Origin: Hemileia vastatrix
Lineage: Eukaryota; Basidiomycota; Pucciniomycetes; Pucciniales; Zaghouaniaceae
Length of the DNA: 64,000 nt
Direction of reading: 5' to 3'
Assembly (NCBI GenBank): GCA_030280995.1
Contig: JASXTE010000002.1
Location: 13,154,683 to 13,218,682 of the forward strand
Positions 46,282 to 58,675 of this stretch are shown in pieces. A model generated the notes under the pieces. The model searched no databases. It was given only the letters and a program-made list of their open reading frames with translations, and was not told the DNA's origin. Positions within the stretch are counted from its first letter, which is position 1. Each line of letters starts with the position of its first letter. A program made the position numbers and the translations under genes.

Positions 46282-47194
46282 ATATAGGTTTTCAACTTTT
46301 ATTTTTATTTCACAAATTAACATTTTACAAGTCATATATGATACTCTACTTACCTAAATTAATGAGCCATTGGCCATGTGTCATATAACGGTAATCATGA
46401 GGTTCATGTATACATTTGTGTTTGATTTCATTGAATTTGGTCACAGAAGAGTTTCACTCACATTTTTACTTAAATTGTGATTAATTTGGGTTTGTTAATT
46501 ATCTTATAAGACTTTTTTCATGTTAATTTATGCAATGAACATAAATTTTGGCAATCTATGCCCCTACTTCAATGAAACACAGGGGAGGGTATTGCCATGT
46601 TTTTTTTGTCATAAATTTGTTTCTGACTTGGAAAAAAAATGGTGATCCCCACCCCCTGTTATGGTTAATAGCAGGGGAGGGTATTGTCAAGAAAAAATTA
46701 CAAAACTTATTCCTCAAGTGATAAATCTGGTGAGTTTGGAGAAATACTTTATGTATATAAAATTAAGACTCAATAAAAAAATAAATTTTTTAGCTAGAAA
46801 GCAGTCATGGAAACATCATTCTTCAAGTAGCACCACGGGAAATCAGGGGCTGAGCTGCTACTTATGCATAACTTGAGATCAATTGAGGCTCATTTTTTTG
46901 GAAAAATATGAGTATAAATTTAAATCTGACTCTAATTTACTTATGTTTATAAAGTTTTCATAAATGTAGCATAATGAAGGGACACTCTAAAGTTCAGGAG
47001 AGGGGATTGCTAGCAGTTCACCCCTAGATTTCCTGTGGCAAATGTTTCAAATCTCAGTGAGGAGTGTGTGCCGAGGATTGATTATTAGCTTTAATGCATT
47101 CTATCAAGAAAACTTTGTAAAAAAAATAAAAAAAACTAGTTTTCAAACATTCCCATTAAGCATTCAATTCCCTCAATAGATTTATTAGCTTTAA
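46282..47194. other. No gene supported
   Basis: AT-rich flank of the F3 copy. Contains the AGGGGAGGGTATTG phrase twice (46580 and 46672); a related phrase is at 27759. Confidence 0.4.
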
Positions 47195-48360
47195 CACATT
47201 CTCTCAAGAAATCTTTCTTTTTTGAACCATCTTTAAGTTGATACTTGAGTTTCATTTGATCTAATAGTAAATTTCACTCAAGAGCCTTCTCCTCTTTCTT
47301 TATCTTGATTTACTTCTCATCCAAGTCATGTGCCCTCTCATCCCTCTTTAAAGAAATCTCGAATTTCTTCTCCTCAAATTCTTGTACCCTCCCATCCCTC
47401 TGTAAAGAGAGCTCAAATTTCTTCTCCTCAAAGTCTTGTGCTCTATCATCCCTTCATAAAGAGAGCTTGTATTGTTTCTTTTGAAAGTTGAGAGTATCTC
47501 TTGCAACTTCAACTTTACCTAGAGTGAAAAGGAATATTAACAAAAGAAAAGAAAAGCTCACTTAATTATTAAGAGGTATGCTATCACTTACCAGATTCAT
47601 GTTTCTTCATAAAATCATCAATGGAAGAAAAAGGGGTTTAGGAAAAACTATCTCTGTTTTGCTTTCTATGACTGTTGAAATTCAAAGTAGTTGATTGTCT
47701 TTGATTTTTTTGGAGGTAAAATTTTCATCTTCATCATTGATGCTAGCTTCAGGCCCACTTGCTTGAGGATCCTGGGTTTGCTCATTAGACTTTTTAGAAA
47801 TAAAAAAATAAAACAACTAGAGAAGAAATAAAAACTTTCTGGAGTGGGAACAAGTTGGTTTATATCACCATAAGGATCTATTAGAAAGCTATCTAGATTA
47901 ATTGAATTTACAACAGGGGAGGCTTGAGTGAAGGTAGAGGATGGGAAGAGATATATTTCAAAATAATGTTTGTAGGTAGAATCTTCACCATCCAACATGT
48001 TGGAAGGATTAACATCAGCTTTCTCTACAAAAATAGCATCCATCTCTTTAAATTATGGACATAGCAATTAAAGTTTATCATCTATGAATTTTATGCCCTT
48101 ACTGATATTGATGTCGGTAATACCAAAAACATTAGAAAATGAAAGAGTCTTTTCCTTCTTTTATTTGGCTTGGTAATGCTTAAAATGTTCAGACATCTGT
48201 TTAGGCAAAAGATAAATCCTTCCCTTTGTCTTATTTTGTAATTCTTTTGCCATTAGAAGATAGCCATTGACTTTTGATGCAGGGGGCCATCCTAATTTAG
48301 TTTCATTCTCAGTACCAAAACAAGAATCATAATTAGTTTTTATTTTTAGCCAGATGATAA
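47195..48360 (-). pseudogene. SANT/Myb-like transposon ORF with coiled-coil tail (copy F3)
   Basis: Accessory-type protein of a DNA transposon. N-terminal block with SKVNGYLLMAKELQNKTKGR and PKQMSEHFKHYQAK, then GIKFIDDKL, a FKEMDAIFVEKADVNPSN block around 48000-48050, an acidic linker and a C-terminus of repeated EFEEKKFELSLQRD-like units (47280-47500) that should form a coiled coil. Probable introns lie near 47780-47860 and at 47520-47590 (GTAAGTG donor). Stops are scattered. I place it with SANT/Myb-like ORFs from rust transposons by memory of their LCP..R(M)(D/H)AIF pattern, not by a search. It shares its N-terminal block with copy F4. Confidence 0.5.
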
Positions 48361-49388
48361 TTATGAGATGATCATCTTTTTTTAGTTGAACAGTATTTTA
48401 TTTCTCAGCTGAGCAGGGGAAAGAGGGAGTAATGGGATTTGAAGAACAACTGGGGGAAGGCTGCCTTTGAGAAGATCTATGATGATGGGGAATGTTGAGA
48501 TATTTGAAGATGAAAAGGAGAAGAAAAAAACAGATGAGAGGGGGAGGGGTTTTGAACGGAAATAAATAGACAGGATGGGAGTGTGCAGCAAGGTAGGGAG
48601 GCTGTCACATCCAGAAAGTTGTCCAAGATGTGGTTATGAAAATGTGAGGATAAAAATTTTGGATAGAGGTGAACATTGACATGTAAAAATTCTAATAACC
48701 CAATTATTAGAAAAAATAATTGTGAAAAATAATTGGGGTATAATGATTTTTATCTGCAATTAATTTAATTGCAGAATGGTCAACATTGATATCCCCTAAT
48801 GATTTGGTATTTAGGTAAGTTATTGCTAGGCAGAGAATCTTCCTGGCTGGGGTTTCCAAGGCAAGAGGAGGTGGGGGAGGGTAAAGGTACCCCAACCAGG
48901 CAGTAAAGCTGCCTGGTTGAGGTGGAGGAGAGGTGGGAGGCATAAAATACCCCATTCAGGCAGGGGGGAGAGGTGGGAGGTAGCCAAGGAGGGGGAGGAA
49001 GGGGGATGATGGAGGGAAAAAAAGAAAAAGAAAAAAATTAGTCTAACTTTGAAAACCAAAAAAAGCACTTACAGAAAAATAAATTTAAAAATAAAAAGAA
49101 AAAAATAATAATTAGTAAATATAAAAATAAAAATGAAAAAATGACTTACCTGGAGAGACAAGTTGAGAAAGGATGATACTGATAAATCAGTGAAATGAGA
49201 CATTATTGTGAAACTAGCACTTTTGGTTGAGAAAGTGCAGATTTGAGTGAAATAAGTAACTTATTTCATTTTGAAATTCACCAGTGTTGGGGCTAATGTG
49301 TTTTGGAAAACCACACTTAAATAAGTGTGTATTTGGTCAAATTTAAGTTGGGATTTGTAAGTGCAGATCTTCCTGAACTGACACCCCC
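48361..49388 (-). mobile_element. Promoter/leader and terminus of transposon copy F3
   Basis: The terminus on the minus strand is GGGGGTGTCAGTTCAGG, starting at 49388 and preceded by AATA. Subterminal CACTTA/AAGTG motifs recur. The leader holds a CTCCAGGTAAGTCATTTTTT splice-donor phrase (about 49139-49155), also found in F1 and twice at 33300-34930. A pyrimidine-rich zone follows, with a perfect 10-bp hairpin AACCAGGCAG / CTGCCTGGTT near 48893-48917. Confidence 0.55.
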
Positions 49389-51535
49389 TATTATAAGTCT
49401 TTCTTATAAGTAAATGAATTATTTTAAATTTATGAAAGGTGTGATTTCAAATTTTGAAACTGAAAACTTAAATATTTTCTACTCCATGAGCTACAATGTA
49501 TGTATGCATATAAACTAATACAAAAAGTATTTTTGAAATCAACCCATAATTGTACATTGTGTGACAATTCAAGCACACATATAAACCAAAAAAAGTTGAT
49601 TTTTAAAAAATCACACATAATTGTATGCGGTGTGACTTGAAATCATTTTTTGAAAAGCTTTATAGCTTTTCAAACTGGTGATTAAATTTTATAAAAACTT
49701 GTGTATTTATTTGAGGTGATGTCACAAATAATTATAATAAACTAAAAGGCATACATGACCCATTCTCTGAATGGGATTCAATTTGGAATCAGAATATGTA
49801 ACACATTCCCTGTGTAGGACTTAGAGTGAAATGACAATTTCTGGTGGGGGCTTCTGCATGCAGCTGAAAATTTCCCAGCTGATGTGCAGCCATGTGTATT
49901 CAATGTGGAGTGAGTTGGGGTCAGCTAGTGTTCTGGCCTAAATTCCTAAAAATAGGGGCTAGGTTAAAAACGAGCAAATATTAATATATTCTAATAAATA
50001 ATTAAATATATACATCATGGCAAGTACCCACTTTCTTTAAAAAACTTTTTTGTCAATATATTAGTAAATAAGACTTTTTTTCCAACCATATTAAATACTT
50101 CATCATTAGGCCTACCTTTTAATTTGGAATATCTTTTCAGGCTTCTACTGATGAAAAAAAAATTCAATTGGATTGTAATTAGGAGATTAAGAAGAGAAAT
50201 ATAGATATCTACAAACACAAATTCATATAGTCTCAGATATTTCTCTACTATGCTGGAAAGATACATTATATAAAAAAAGTACACTATTTGCTGCTCAATA
50301 AGGAATAATCTATGGAATCTACACAAATAAAAAGTGAAAAAAATTTAAGTACAAAAAAAACACCAAAATATAGAAACCAATAATAAATACCAACATTTTT
50401 TCCAAAAAAAAAACTCAAAATGGAAGTGTGTAACTGATAAATTTTTAATTTTCCCCACAACCAATCCAGTGAGTGACTCAGCACAAATTAACTTAAATAT
50501 ATGAGATTCCCAGACATAAGAAATGTGTTTTGTGCTGTGGCCCTTTGAATCCCATCCATGATTCAAAAATAAATTATCAAGTGATATACCACACACATCT
50601 TTTTACAATCAAATCAACAAAAATATTAAGAATCATCCAATTATTCATGAGTGAAAAAATAAAAACTCACTGTTAAATACCAGATGAGATAGGTGTGGAA
50701 TTTAAAAAGAAGAGAAATATCTTGCACTTTGTAAAGGGTTTTGTACTTAGTTGACAAATTGAAGTTTTCTTTTCTCATGAGAAGGAGATAAATTAATTCT
50801 TTTCCTACAGTAGGTTTTGATACCATAATGCTTTTTATTCTTGTAACCTGAGTTGAGTCTCATCCTGATAAAAATTTGGGTGTTAAACTACAATTTCTAA
50901 GATCAATTGTCTATACTTCAGATTTAGACTTAAAAGACAGCCTTTTTTGAGGTAAATTCTTGGATCAGTGACCACTTGTTTCATCTTTTTTATAGAGGCT
51001 AAGCTAATTCCAAAGGAAACTTTATTGAATGTTGAAATATTTTATTCCATTAATTTTTTCAAGTGACCCTCCATTCAAAGCCTCTATTACTACCATAACT
51101 TTAAAATAAATATGGATAATATTTCTGGTAAGGAATAGTTTTTAGTGAGATAAACATAAATTTAATAGGCAGAAAGGCAAAATAATAAATCTAAGAAATT
51201 GTTAAAAAATAGAATAAAAAGACTTAAAAGCCTCTAAATATATAAATGGTAGGGAGAAACAGAATGATATCAATGGCTATAAAAAATTGAAAAATGATAA
51301 AAGAAGAAATTTTAACTTACAAAGCAAGCAAGAATATGGAATCCACAAAATGAGGGAGGAAGCTACTCAGAGAAGAGGTTTGTATTTCAGGGAAATAAAA
51401 AATTAATTATGGGTGATGTAAAGCAAGAGTTCCTCACTTGTTGCACCTAGAATTTTTTCTTTCAGCTTTTAAGAAGATTGGAGCACCAATTCAGAGAAAA
51501 TAATAAGTTGGAAAGTTGTGCATCTCAGATTTTTT
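49389..51535. other. No recognisable gene
   Basis: Low-complexity AT-rich DNA. A perfect short hairpin (TTTGAAAAGC / GCTTTTCAAA) sits near 49650. The phrase CATAATTGTA...GTGTGAC repeats near 49544 and 49614. The open stretches on the minus strand at 50015-50596 show no motif or copy elsewhere in the window. Confidence 0.4.
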
Positions 51536-51800
51536 TATTTGAAGGGGATGATAACTTCTCACAGGGATCAACTCAACCTGGGAAAGGATAGAGATAGAAA
51601 ATTGGTGGGAAATAACTCTACTCAGTGATATAATGAAAAGATTGAGAATAACTCTACCTGATAAGATGATTATGTGCAAATAACTCTACTCAGAAATTTG
51701 ATGTGATGGGGAATAAATTTACCCAGAAAATTGAAAACATGGTGAAAAACTCTACCCAATGTAATTTTTAGACAAGAATTAACTCTACCTACTTTTAAGA
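51536..51800 (+). repeat. Degenerate ~32-36-bp minisatellite
   Basis: The motif AATAACTCTACYCAG or close variants recurs at about 51609, 51646, 51679, 51711, 51743 and 51776. Spacing is mostly 32-33 bp, with A/T- and G-rich filler. Copies are diverged, so it is old. Confidence 0.65.
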
Positions 51801-53100
51801 ATAATATTTAAACAAAATTTTGAAGAAAAGGATCTCAGGGGCAGTTATAATTGTTTATAAACAAGGATGAATTTCAAGTTAGTAAATTTATATAATGAGC
51901 ATGATGTAAGAGTAGATTAAATGTAATGAATAGTAGTTTTATCTTGTGATAATTTATTATAAACAAGTATTTAAAATAGAACAGAATATTTCAATCCCCA
52001 TATTCTAGATAATTATAACCAGTATTAGGTTTCAAATACAAAGTAGGGTGATTATATTTTTTAGATGATTTATTACATACATATATGTATGTATTTTTTT
52101 TGTAGAGCTAATATATATTCAATTACATTGGTCAGTGAGCAAGTGAAATTTAGAAATTGATAGATGAATTAAAATAAAAGTTGTTTGAAAGATATAACTA
52201 AGAAAACTGGTCAAAATTTAATTGTGAAATAATCAAGATAAAATTAAAAAATTAGATAATAGTGTGAGCCACAAGATCCAATAAATTGAAAAGTGTCATG
52301 GTGGAATCTCCTAAAAATAGTTCAGGAATATTTTAAAAGTTATAACTTGTTAATTTCAACAAATACTTATTGGCCTATCTCTATATGTTAAATAGATTAT
52401 TGAATAATCCTAGTTTCTCACATCCATGATACTTTTAACACAGAAGTCAAGGGATTTGAGGATTGTGGAATTTACCAAATTTCTTCTCCTTACATTTTCT
52501 TTTTCTTTCTAATAGCTTGTCTCTTACCTTAACCACTATTCATTATAAAACACCTATTTAAACAGCCTAATAAATACTTAATGTTGTTTCAACAATTAGT
52601 TACTTGTTTTTTCATTATTTAATTGATTTATTATAACATATTAAATAACTTTTATAAATTAAATCAATTTTATTAAATAGATCTTTTTTCTAAAGATGGA
52701 TTCCCAATCATTATTTAAGCATCCACCTTTTTTGTTCTCTCTTTTTAATTTTAGATAACCACTTTACTGATCTGTCCAGTATATATATTTTTAAGCTTTA
52801 ACTAGTCTCCCTAATTATGAAAAGAGAAGCTTAAGAATATCCAGCCAAGAGCATTAAATTTGTGCAGAAACTTTAAGCAATTCATGTACAGCACCCTGAA
52901 AGAAGTCCTTACAATTCCTTTTGCATAAAGGCCTATGCCAATCAGAATCAAATTTTAAGGAAATCTTTTAGGGTACTGTAAATTTCTCAGAAGTAAGTTG
53001 TAAGAAACCTTTTTATAATACTACTCTCACAAAACATATTTTATTACATTCAAATATTATTACATGGTCAAGAGAGACCTTAAGATTCATAATATAACAT
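51801..53100. other. No recognisable gene
   Basis: AT-rich with stops in all frames; nothing supported. Confidence 0.4.
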
Positions 53101-53103
53101 AGG

Positions 53104-53190
53104 TTTGTGATAGTTTAGATGGTTATATCATTGCCTGGGTGGAAACTAGTCATTTTGACTTTTATGTCATGGGTTTGAATCCCTTCTGCC
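53104..53190 (+). other. tRNA-like sequence with Pol III A and B boxes
   Basis: TAGTTTAGATGG (53111-53122) fits the A box exactly, and GGTTTGAATCC (53172-53182) fits the B box with one C-to-T change, 50 bp further on. The T arm can form (ATGGG/CCCTT, one mismatch), but the acceptor stem does not pair. I take it for a tRNA pseudogene or the head of a tRNA-derived SINE rather than a working tRNA. Confidence 0.35.
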
Positions 53191-53466
53191 TCTTCCCTAT
53201 TTTAACCAAACACTCATTTTCCATGGCTTTTATGCTTGTTTTTATTATTTTGGTAATGTCTTATTCTCCCTCAGAAACCTTTAGTGTATTTCAGTTTATG
53301 GAAACATATGTGAATGCTGGAAAACCCACCCCACTTTACCAACCCCCCCCCCAATATCTGCATGGACATACTTATTAATTTAACTTGATTCAACTCCAGA
53401 ATCCAAATCCCCAAAATTTCTCAAAAAACACTAACCATAAAACCACAACAACCCCTTGAGGATTAC

Positions 53467-54764
53467 TATTGGCTGGTTGTCTAGAAGAAGGTGAGGAAAA
53501 GAGGAAGGGTAAAGAAGAAGAGGAAGAAATATAGGGGGAAGATAATAAAAGATAAAGAAATAAAAAATCATAAAAGGATTATTATTCTGAGATAGAGAGA
53601 GGTGACAAGATTCCTTGGGATTTGACACAATGGTGAGGCTTATTAAATTATAATATATTTATTTAAAATAAGTATTACTTTCTCTGCGCAGAAAACACTA
53701 TTATTACTATTAGACTTATTTCAACCTGTAGTTATTTATATAAAATTTAAATTAGAATTGTAATACTAATAAAAATAATAATAAACGTATTATATTAAAA
53801 AAATATATTCAATTTTGATTGTATAATAAGTGATAGAGCTACAGGAGGTTTACCAAGGCCCTTATATAGGCAAGGTGCCCTCTGAAGTGCCACAAGAAAT
53901 TATATCCTATAAAAAATAAGATAAGAAATAATTAATAGTTAAAATTAAGTGTACCAAATCTGTAAGGGGAAAATATAAAACAATTAATTAAAAAATAAGT
54001 AAGAGCCCAAAAAATCCACCAATTTAACCCCAAACAAATCTTTAAAATAAGTGAGTAATGAAATAAGATTTAAACACTTGAAGTTTTAACTAATTCAATT
54101 TATAACACGTTTGATAATAGCCCATTTTAAGTGAGACATAAAAATTAAACTATTTTAATAAAATAATTAGTATAATTAATTAATTAAGTCTGGAAAATAA
54201 GATATTAATTAATATAACCCATTTTATTAGTGTAATAATTAAATTAGGTTAAAACAATTTATTAATTTAATATTATTACTAAATTATAGAATACAACATT
54301 AGTAATTAATTAAATAAAATATTTTGACTAATTTAATACCTTAATGACATAATTATGAGTCAAAAAAGCGCTCAATACTCATAATTCATATGATATAAAA
54401 GTTTTATTTTAATACTTTAATTTAATTTATTTATTTAATTATATGATAAGTTAATATTTTGATTTTTTAACTATAATATATTTAATAAATTAATTAATAA
54501 TTTATAGGTATTAAATACATAAAAAATGAGCCAACATTTTATAGAATATAAAGTATTTAATGAGTTTTAGTTGTATCTATAATTTATTTAATAATAAATT
54601 TAATATAACCCTTATTTTAGTTATATTATAATACAATTGTTATATAATTTTATTATGCAATATAATATTAATTTATATACATAAAATGCATAATTTTTTG
54701 CCCTCATTAAGCTCAAATAGATTAACATACAATTTACTGGGCTCCTGGTATAGCCTGGCTTACA
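53467..54764 (-). mobile_element. Element C 3' LTR
   Basis: Plus-strand ends TATTGGCTGG and GGCTTACA. It carries ~19 bp extra near 53505-53525 compared with the 5' LTR. TATA region near 53860 (minus GCCTATATAAGG). Confidence 0.9.
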
Positions 54765-54776
54765 CTCCCTCACTCT
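54765..54776 (-). promoter_or_regulatory. Polypurine tract of C
   Basis: Minus strand AGAGTGAGGGAG, directly next to the 3' LTR and identical to B. Confidence 0.85.
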
Positions 54777-54799
54777 AAAAAAACAATAAAAAAAATGCT

Positions 54800-57700
54800 A
54801 AGATTTTTTCTTTTTGTACTTTTTTAACAGAGTAGGAAGATTTGAAATCTCCTTGCCAGGTATCTATGCATCATGTTCAGATGATTTTTTCTTATATCTC
54901 AATAAATATTCAGTACCTCTTTCAGAAGTGATAATTCTATCATTGAGAATTTTATCAATGTCTGCAATTTCTGTGACTTCCTGAGGGTTTTTCTTAGGTC
55001 TTCCCCTTCTTTTGGGAAATAAGTCACTGTTGGAAGTATAAGTCTTAATCAAAGAAATGGGAAAAACAGGATGTTTCCTATCATATGGAGAATACAATAC
55101 AACTTCTACTGCATTATCTCCAACCATTCTTTTAACAACAAATGGTCCTACAAAAGGATCTTTTAATTTGTTGTTACCTTGTAAATTGAAATGGACAGTA
55201 GATATCAACACTTCATCACCCTTGTTAAATGTGTATTCCTTATGGGATTTATCCCATCTTTTCTTTTCATATTCAAATGCTTTATCAATACAGCTTTGAG
55301 CATGTTTTCTGCATAGCTGTTGCATTTGCTTATAAGGTTTTACACCAGGGTGTAGTTCCAACTTAGGTAATTTATTATTGAGAATCTGAGAAGGAGTATT
55401 TGGGACATAACCTAACCAAAGCTCAAAAGGCTTTTTCTCAGTGACAGAATGAACAGTGCTATTATATGCAAATTCAAGACCAGGCAATAGAGTGACCCAG
55501 TCATGAGTAAATCTGTCATTGTCTTTATATTCTAAACCAAAAGCACAATACCTTCTAATCATATCTTCCAGAGTTTGAATCATTCTCTCAGCTAGACCAT
55601 CAGTCTGAGGATGGTGAGCTGTAGACAATTTTAACTCACAGCCACAAATATCCATCAAAGAGGTCCAAAACTCAGAAGTAAATTTAGGATCTCTATCAGA
55701 GATAATGTCTTTAGGAAAACCAATATTATTAAACATGGAAGACCACCATAAGAAAGCTAATTCTTTTGTGGATACATCTTTGTGGGTAGGAATAAATTTG
55801 CACATTTTTGTGAATCTATCTACTATTACCCATAAGAGTTAAAGCTGTCTTTACCTGCAACAGGAAGACCAGTGACAAAATCCATGTTAATTATTTGCCA
55901 AGGAGCATTAGGTGCTTCAATATGTTGTAATAACCCTGCTCTTTTACCTGTCAACCTTTTAGATTTTTGGCAGGAATCACAAGATTCAACATATAATTTT
56001 GTGTCTTCAGACATATTAGCCCACCAAGCAGTGTTTTTGATTCTAATCAATGTTTTTTCAAGATCAAAATGACCAGCTAATATGTCATCATGACAAAGTT
56101 TGAGGATAGTTTCTTTCATAGAAGGAGGAATTACAATTACATTAGTAAGCTTTCTTCTATAATATATATAACCATCTTCAATAGAAAACTTTCCTTTACT
56201 CAAAGCATTTTGATACTTTACAGGAAGAGTCTTAATCAATGCTTGAATTGAAGCATTCTTAGGATCATTTAAGATAGTAACTAATTTATTTAAATCAGAA
56301 TCCTTATCATATGAATCCAGTATTAATTGCAATAACTCTTCTTCCATATCAACTATAAATATACCATGGATATGAACAGTATCATCTTCAGGTACATAAG
56401 CAGGATTTGAGTCATTATTTGGCAGAGGCAATCTGGACAGCATAGAAACATTGGAGTGAAAATGTCCAGCCCTATGGATAATTGTCATCTGTCCTCTGTA
56501 TTCTTGAACAGCAAGTTGCCACCTGAACATATCTCTATTAGGTGTTTTCAGGTTTAAGAAGTACTTTACAGCACTACAGTCAGTTACCAATTCAAACTTT
56601 TGGTCATCTAGATAGTAATGAAGCTTCTCAAGAGCCCATACAACTGCTAAGCACTCTAATTGAGTGGAACCATATTTCAATTCACTATTTCTCAAGTTTC
56701 TTGAAATATAAAAAATTACAACCTCTGAGGATTTATCATTAATAATTTGTTCTGGTGAAGGGCAGCACCCTGACCAACAAAGCTAGCATCTGTATACAGG
56801 ACAAATGGTTTGTTAAAATCTGGAAGAGCTAAGATAGGGGCTGTCATTAAGCAACATTTTAATGTATCAAAAGCTTTTTGACAGGCAATATTCCAGATGA
56901 ATGCAACATCTTTCCTAGTTAGTTTGGTAAGAGGCAAGGCTATGACCTGATAATTTTTAATATATTTTCTATAATAGCCACACATACCCAAAAAACTTTG
57001 GATTTCTCTTACAGAAGTTGGTGCCTTCACATTTTGAATTGCAGCAACTTTGTGGTGGTCTACACAAATTTGTAAACCTGACACAACATGGCCAAGGACT
57101 TTCAAAGATTGAAAACCAAATTTACACTTTTTCAAGGACAAGGTCATATTGATTTCATCCATTCTTTGGAAAACCCTATTTAAATGAACCATATGTTCAT
57201 CAAAAGTTTTAGAAAAAACTATGATATCATCAATATACACCATGAGCCATCCCTCAATTATTTCCTGATGGAAAGTGCTATCCATGACTTTTTGAAAAAC
57301 TTAAGGGGCATTTTTAGTTCCAAATGGCATTCTAACATACTTACATATTCCCATATGAGTAGCAATAAGCAAAAAATTTTGAGAATTTTTCTCAACAGGA
57401 ACTTGATGATACCCTTTATTTCCATCCAGAAAACTAATAAATTTTGCACCTTGCAAGGTAGCATGTATTGAATTAATTCTGGGTAAAGGATAAATATCAT
57501 CAACAGTATAAGTTTTTAATGCTCTGTAATCTCCACATAATATAGCCTTATCTTTTTCATAATAAATTAAAACTGGGGAGATGACACAATATTTGGGGGT
57601 GACATACACTTTCTCAATGATATTCATTTTTAATAATGTGGCAATATTATCTTCAATATCCTTTCTTTTTGCTGGAGAAGCAGGATATGGTTTTTTCTTA

Positions 57701-58675
57701 AGACTAGGAGGAATATCACTCAAGTTACAGGATAAGGTAATTTTCATTTCTTCCTGAACACTTCCTAAGACATGAGAACCATGAGCAAAAACCATAGGGA
57801 AAGAGGTAATTGAGGCAATAATAGAATCCTTTTGTTCACTAGTTAACTGATCACCAAAAGAAGCAGTATTTGTTTCATTTAATAAATCATCCATTTCAAT
57901 TTTTGTTCTGCCTTTACACTCGATCAGTGAGTTACAAGACTTTAACAGATTCCCAGAAGGTTTTCTAGAGGAGAAAATTTTGAATTTTCTTTTGCCATTC
58001 AATCCCAAGGTGAAGCAATTATTTTCTGGGTCCAATTTCACACCAAACATGGTTAAAATATCATTACCCATAATAAACCAATTGCTTAAATTATCATTTT
58101 TCATGACAAAAAATTCATAAATAGCTCTGACAAAGCCACCATTATATTTGAAGAATACAGAGGTTTTGTATTTGCCAATAGGAATTAAGGTAGAACCATA
58201 CCCTCTCCATTTTTCAGAAGTTGTAGGTAATAATTTACTCAAATAATCCTTATCTACTGAAGTTAAAGCTTTTTCAGACACTACACTTTCTCCAGCACCA
58301 GAGTCAAGAACTACATCAACATCTTTACCATTAATGATAACAGGTGCTCTCAAAGGGGATATGGCTATAGAATTTTTAGTAATATACTTAATTATTTCAG
58401 CATTTTCCACTGAAGATAAATCCAATACACATACTTCAGATATATTATCTAAATAATGGACATCCTGTTCCAACATTAAAACATCTTTAACAGAGTCATT
58501 GTCATAGGAGATATTACTTTCACAGTCACTAGAAGAATTATTGACATCAATTTCAACCTCATCAGTGTCTTCATTTTGTTCAACAAGATGAATTTTCTTT
58601 TCACAAACATGACCCTTTTGCCATGGTTTGTTACATTTATAACAAGTATTTGTTGCATATTTTTTAGGTGCAACT
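54800..58675 (-). pseudogene. Element C pol: protease, RT, RNase H, integrase
   Basis: Protease VVLDSGAGESVVSE near 58290, RT (RMPFGTKNAP at 57330; YIDDIIVFSKTF near 57220), RNase H (LYTDASFVGQGAALHQ near 56800), integrase (CHDDILAGHFDLEK near 56080; CDSCQKSK; MDFVTGLP near 55880; ISDRDPKFTSEFW near 55690; HPQTDGLAERMIQTLE near 55600), basic RRGRPKK and chromodomain-like tail. Breaks: TAA at 57301 (Ser in B), a lost base near 56745, a lost base near 55835 between the first catalytic Asp and the rest of integrase, and TAG at 54864 in place of the conserved Trp of the tail. Confidence 0.92.

Noticed and set aside
50015..50596. Overlapping minus-strand ORFs of 66-103 codons
   Set aside because: AT-rich, no motif, mutually overlapping, no copies in the window.
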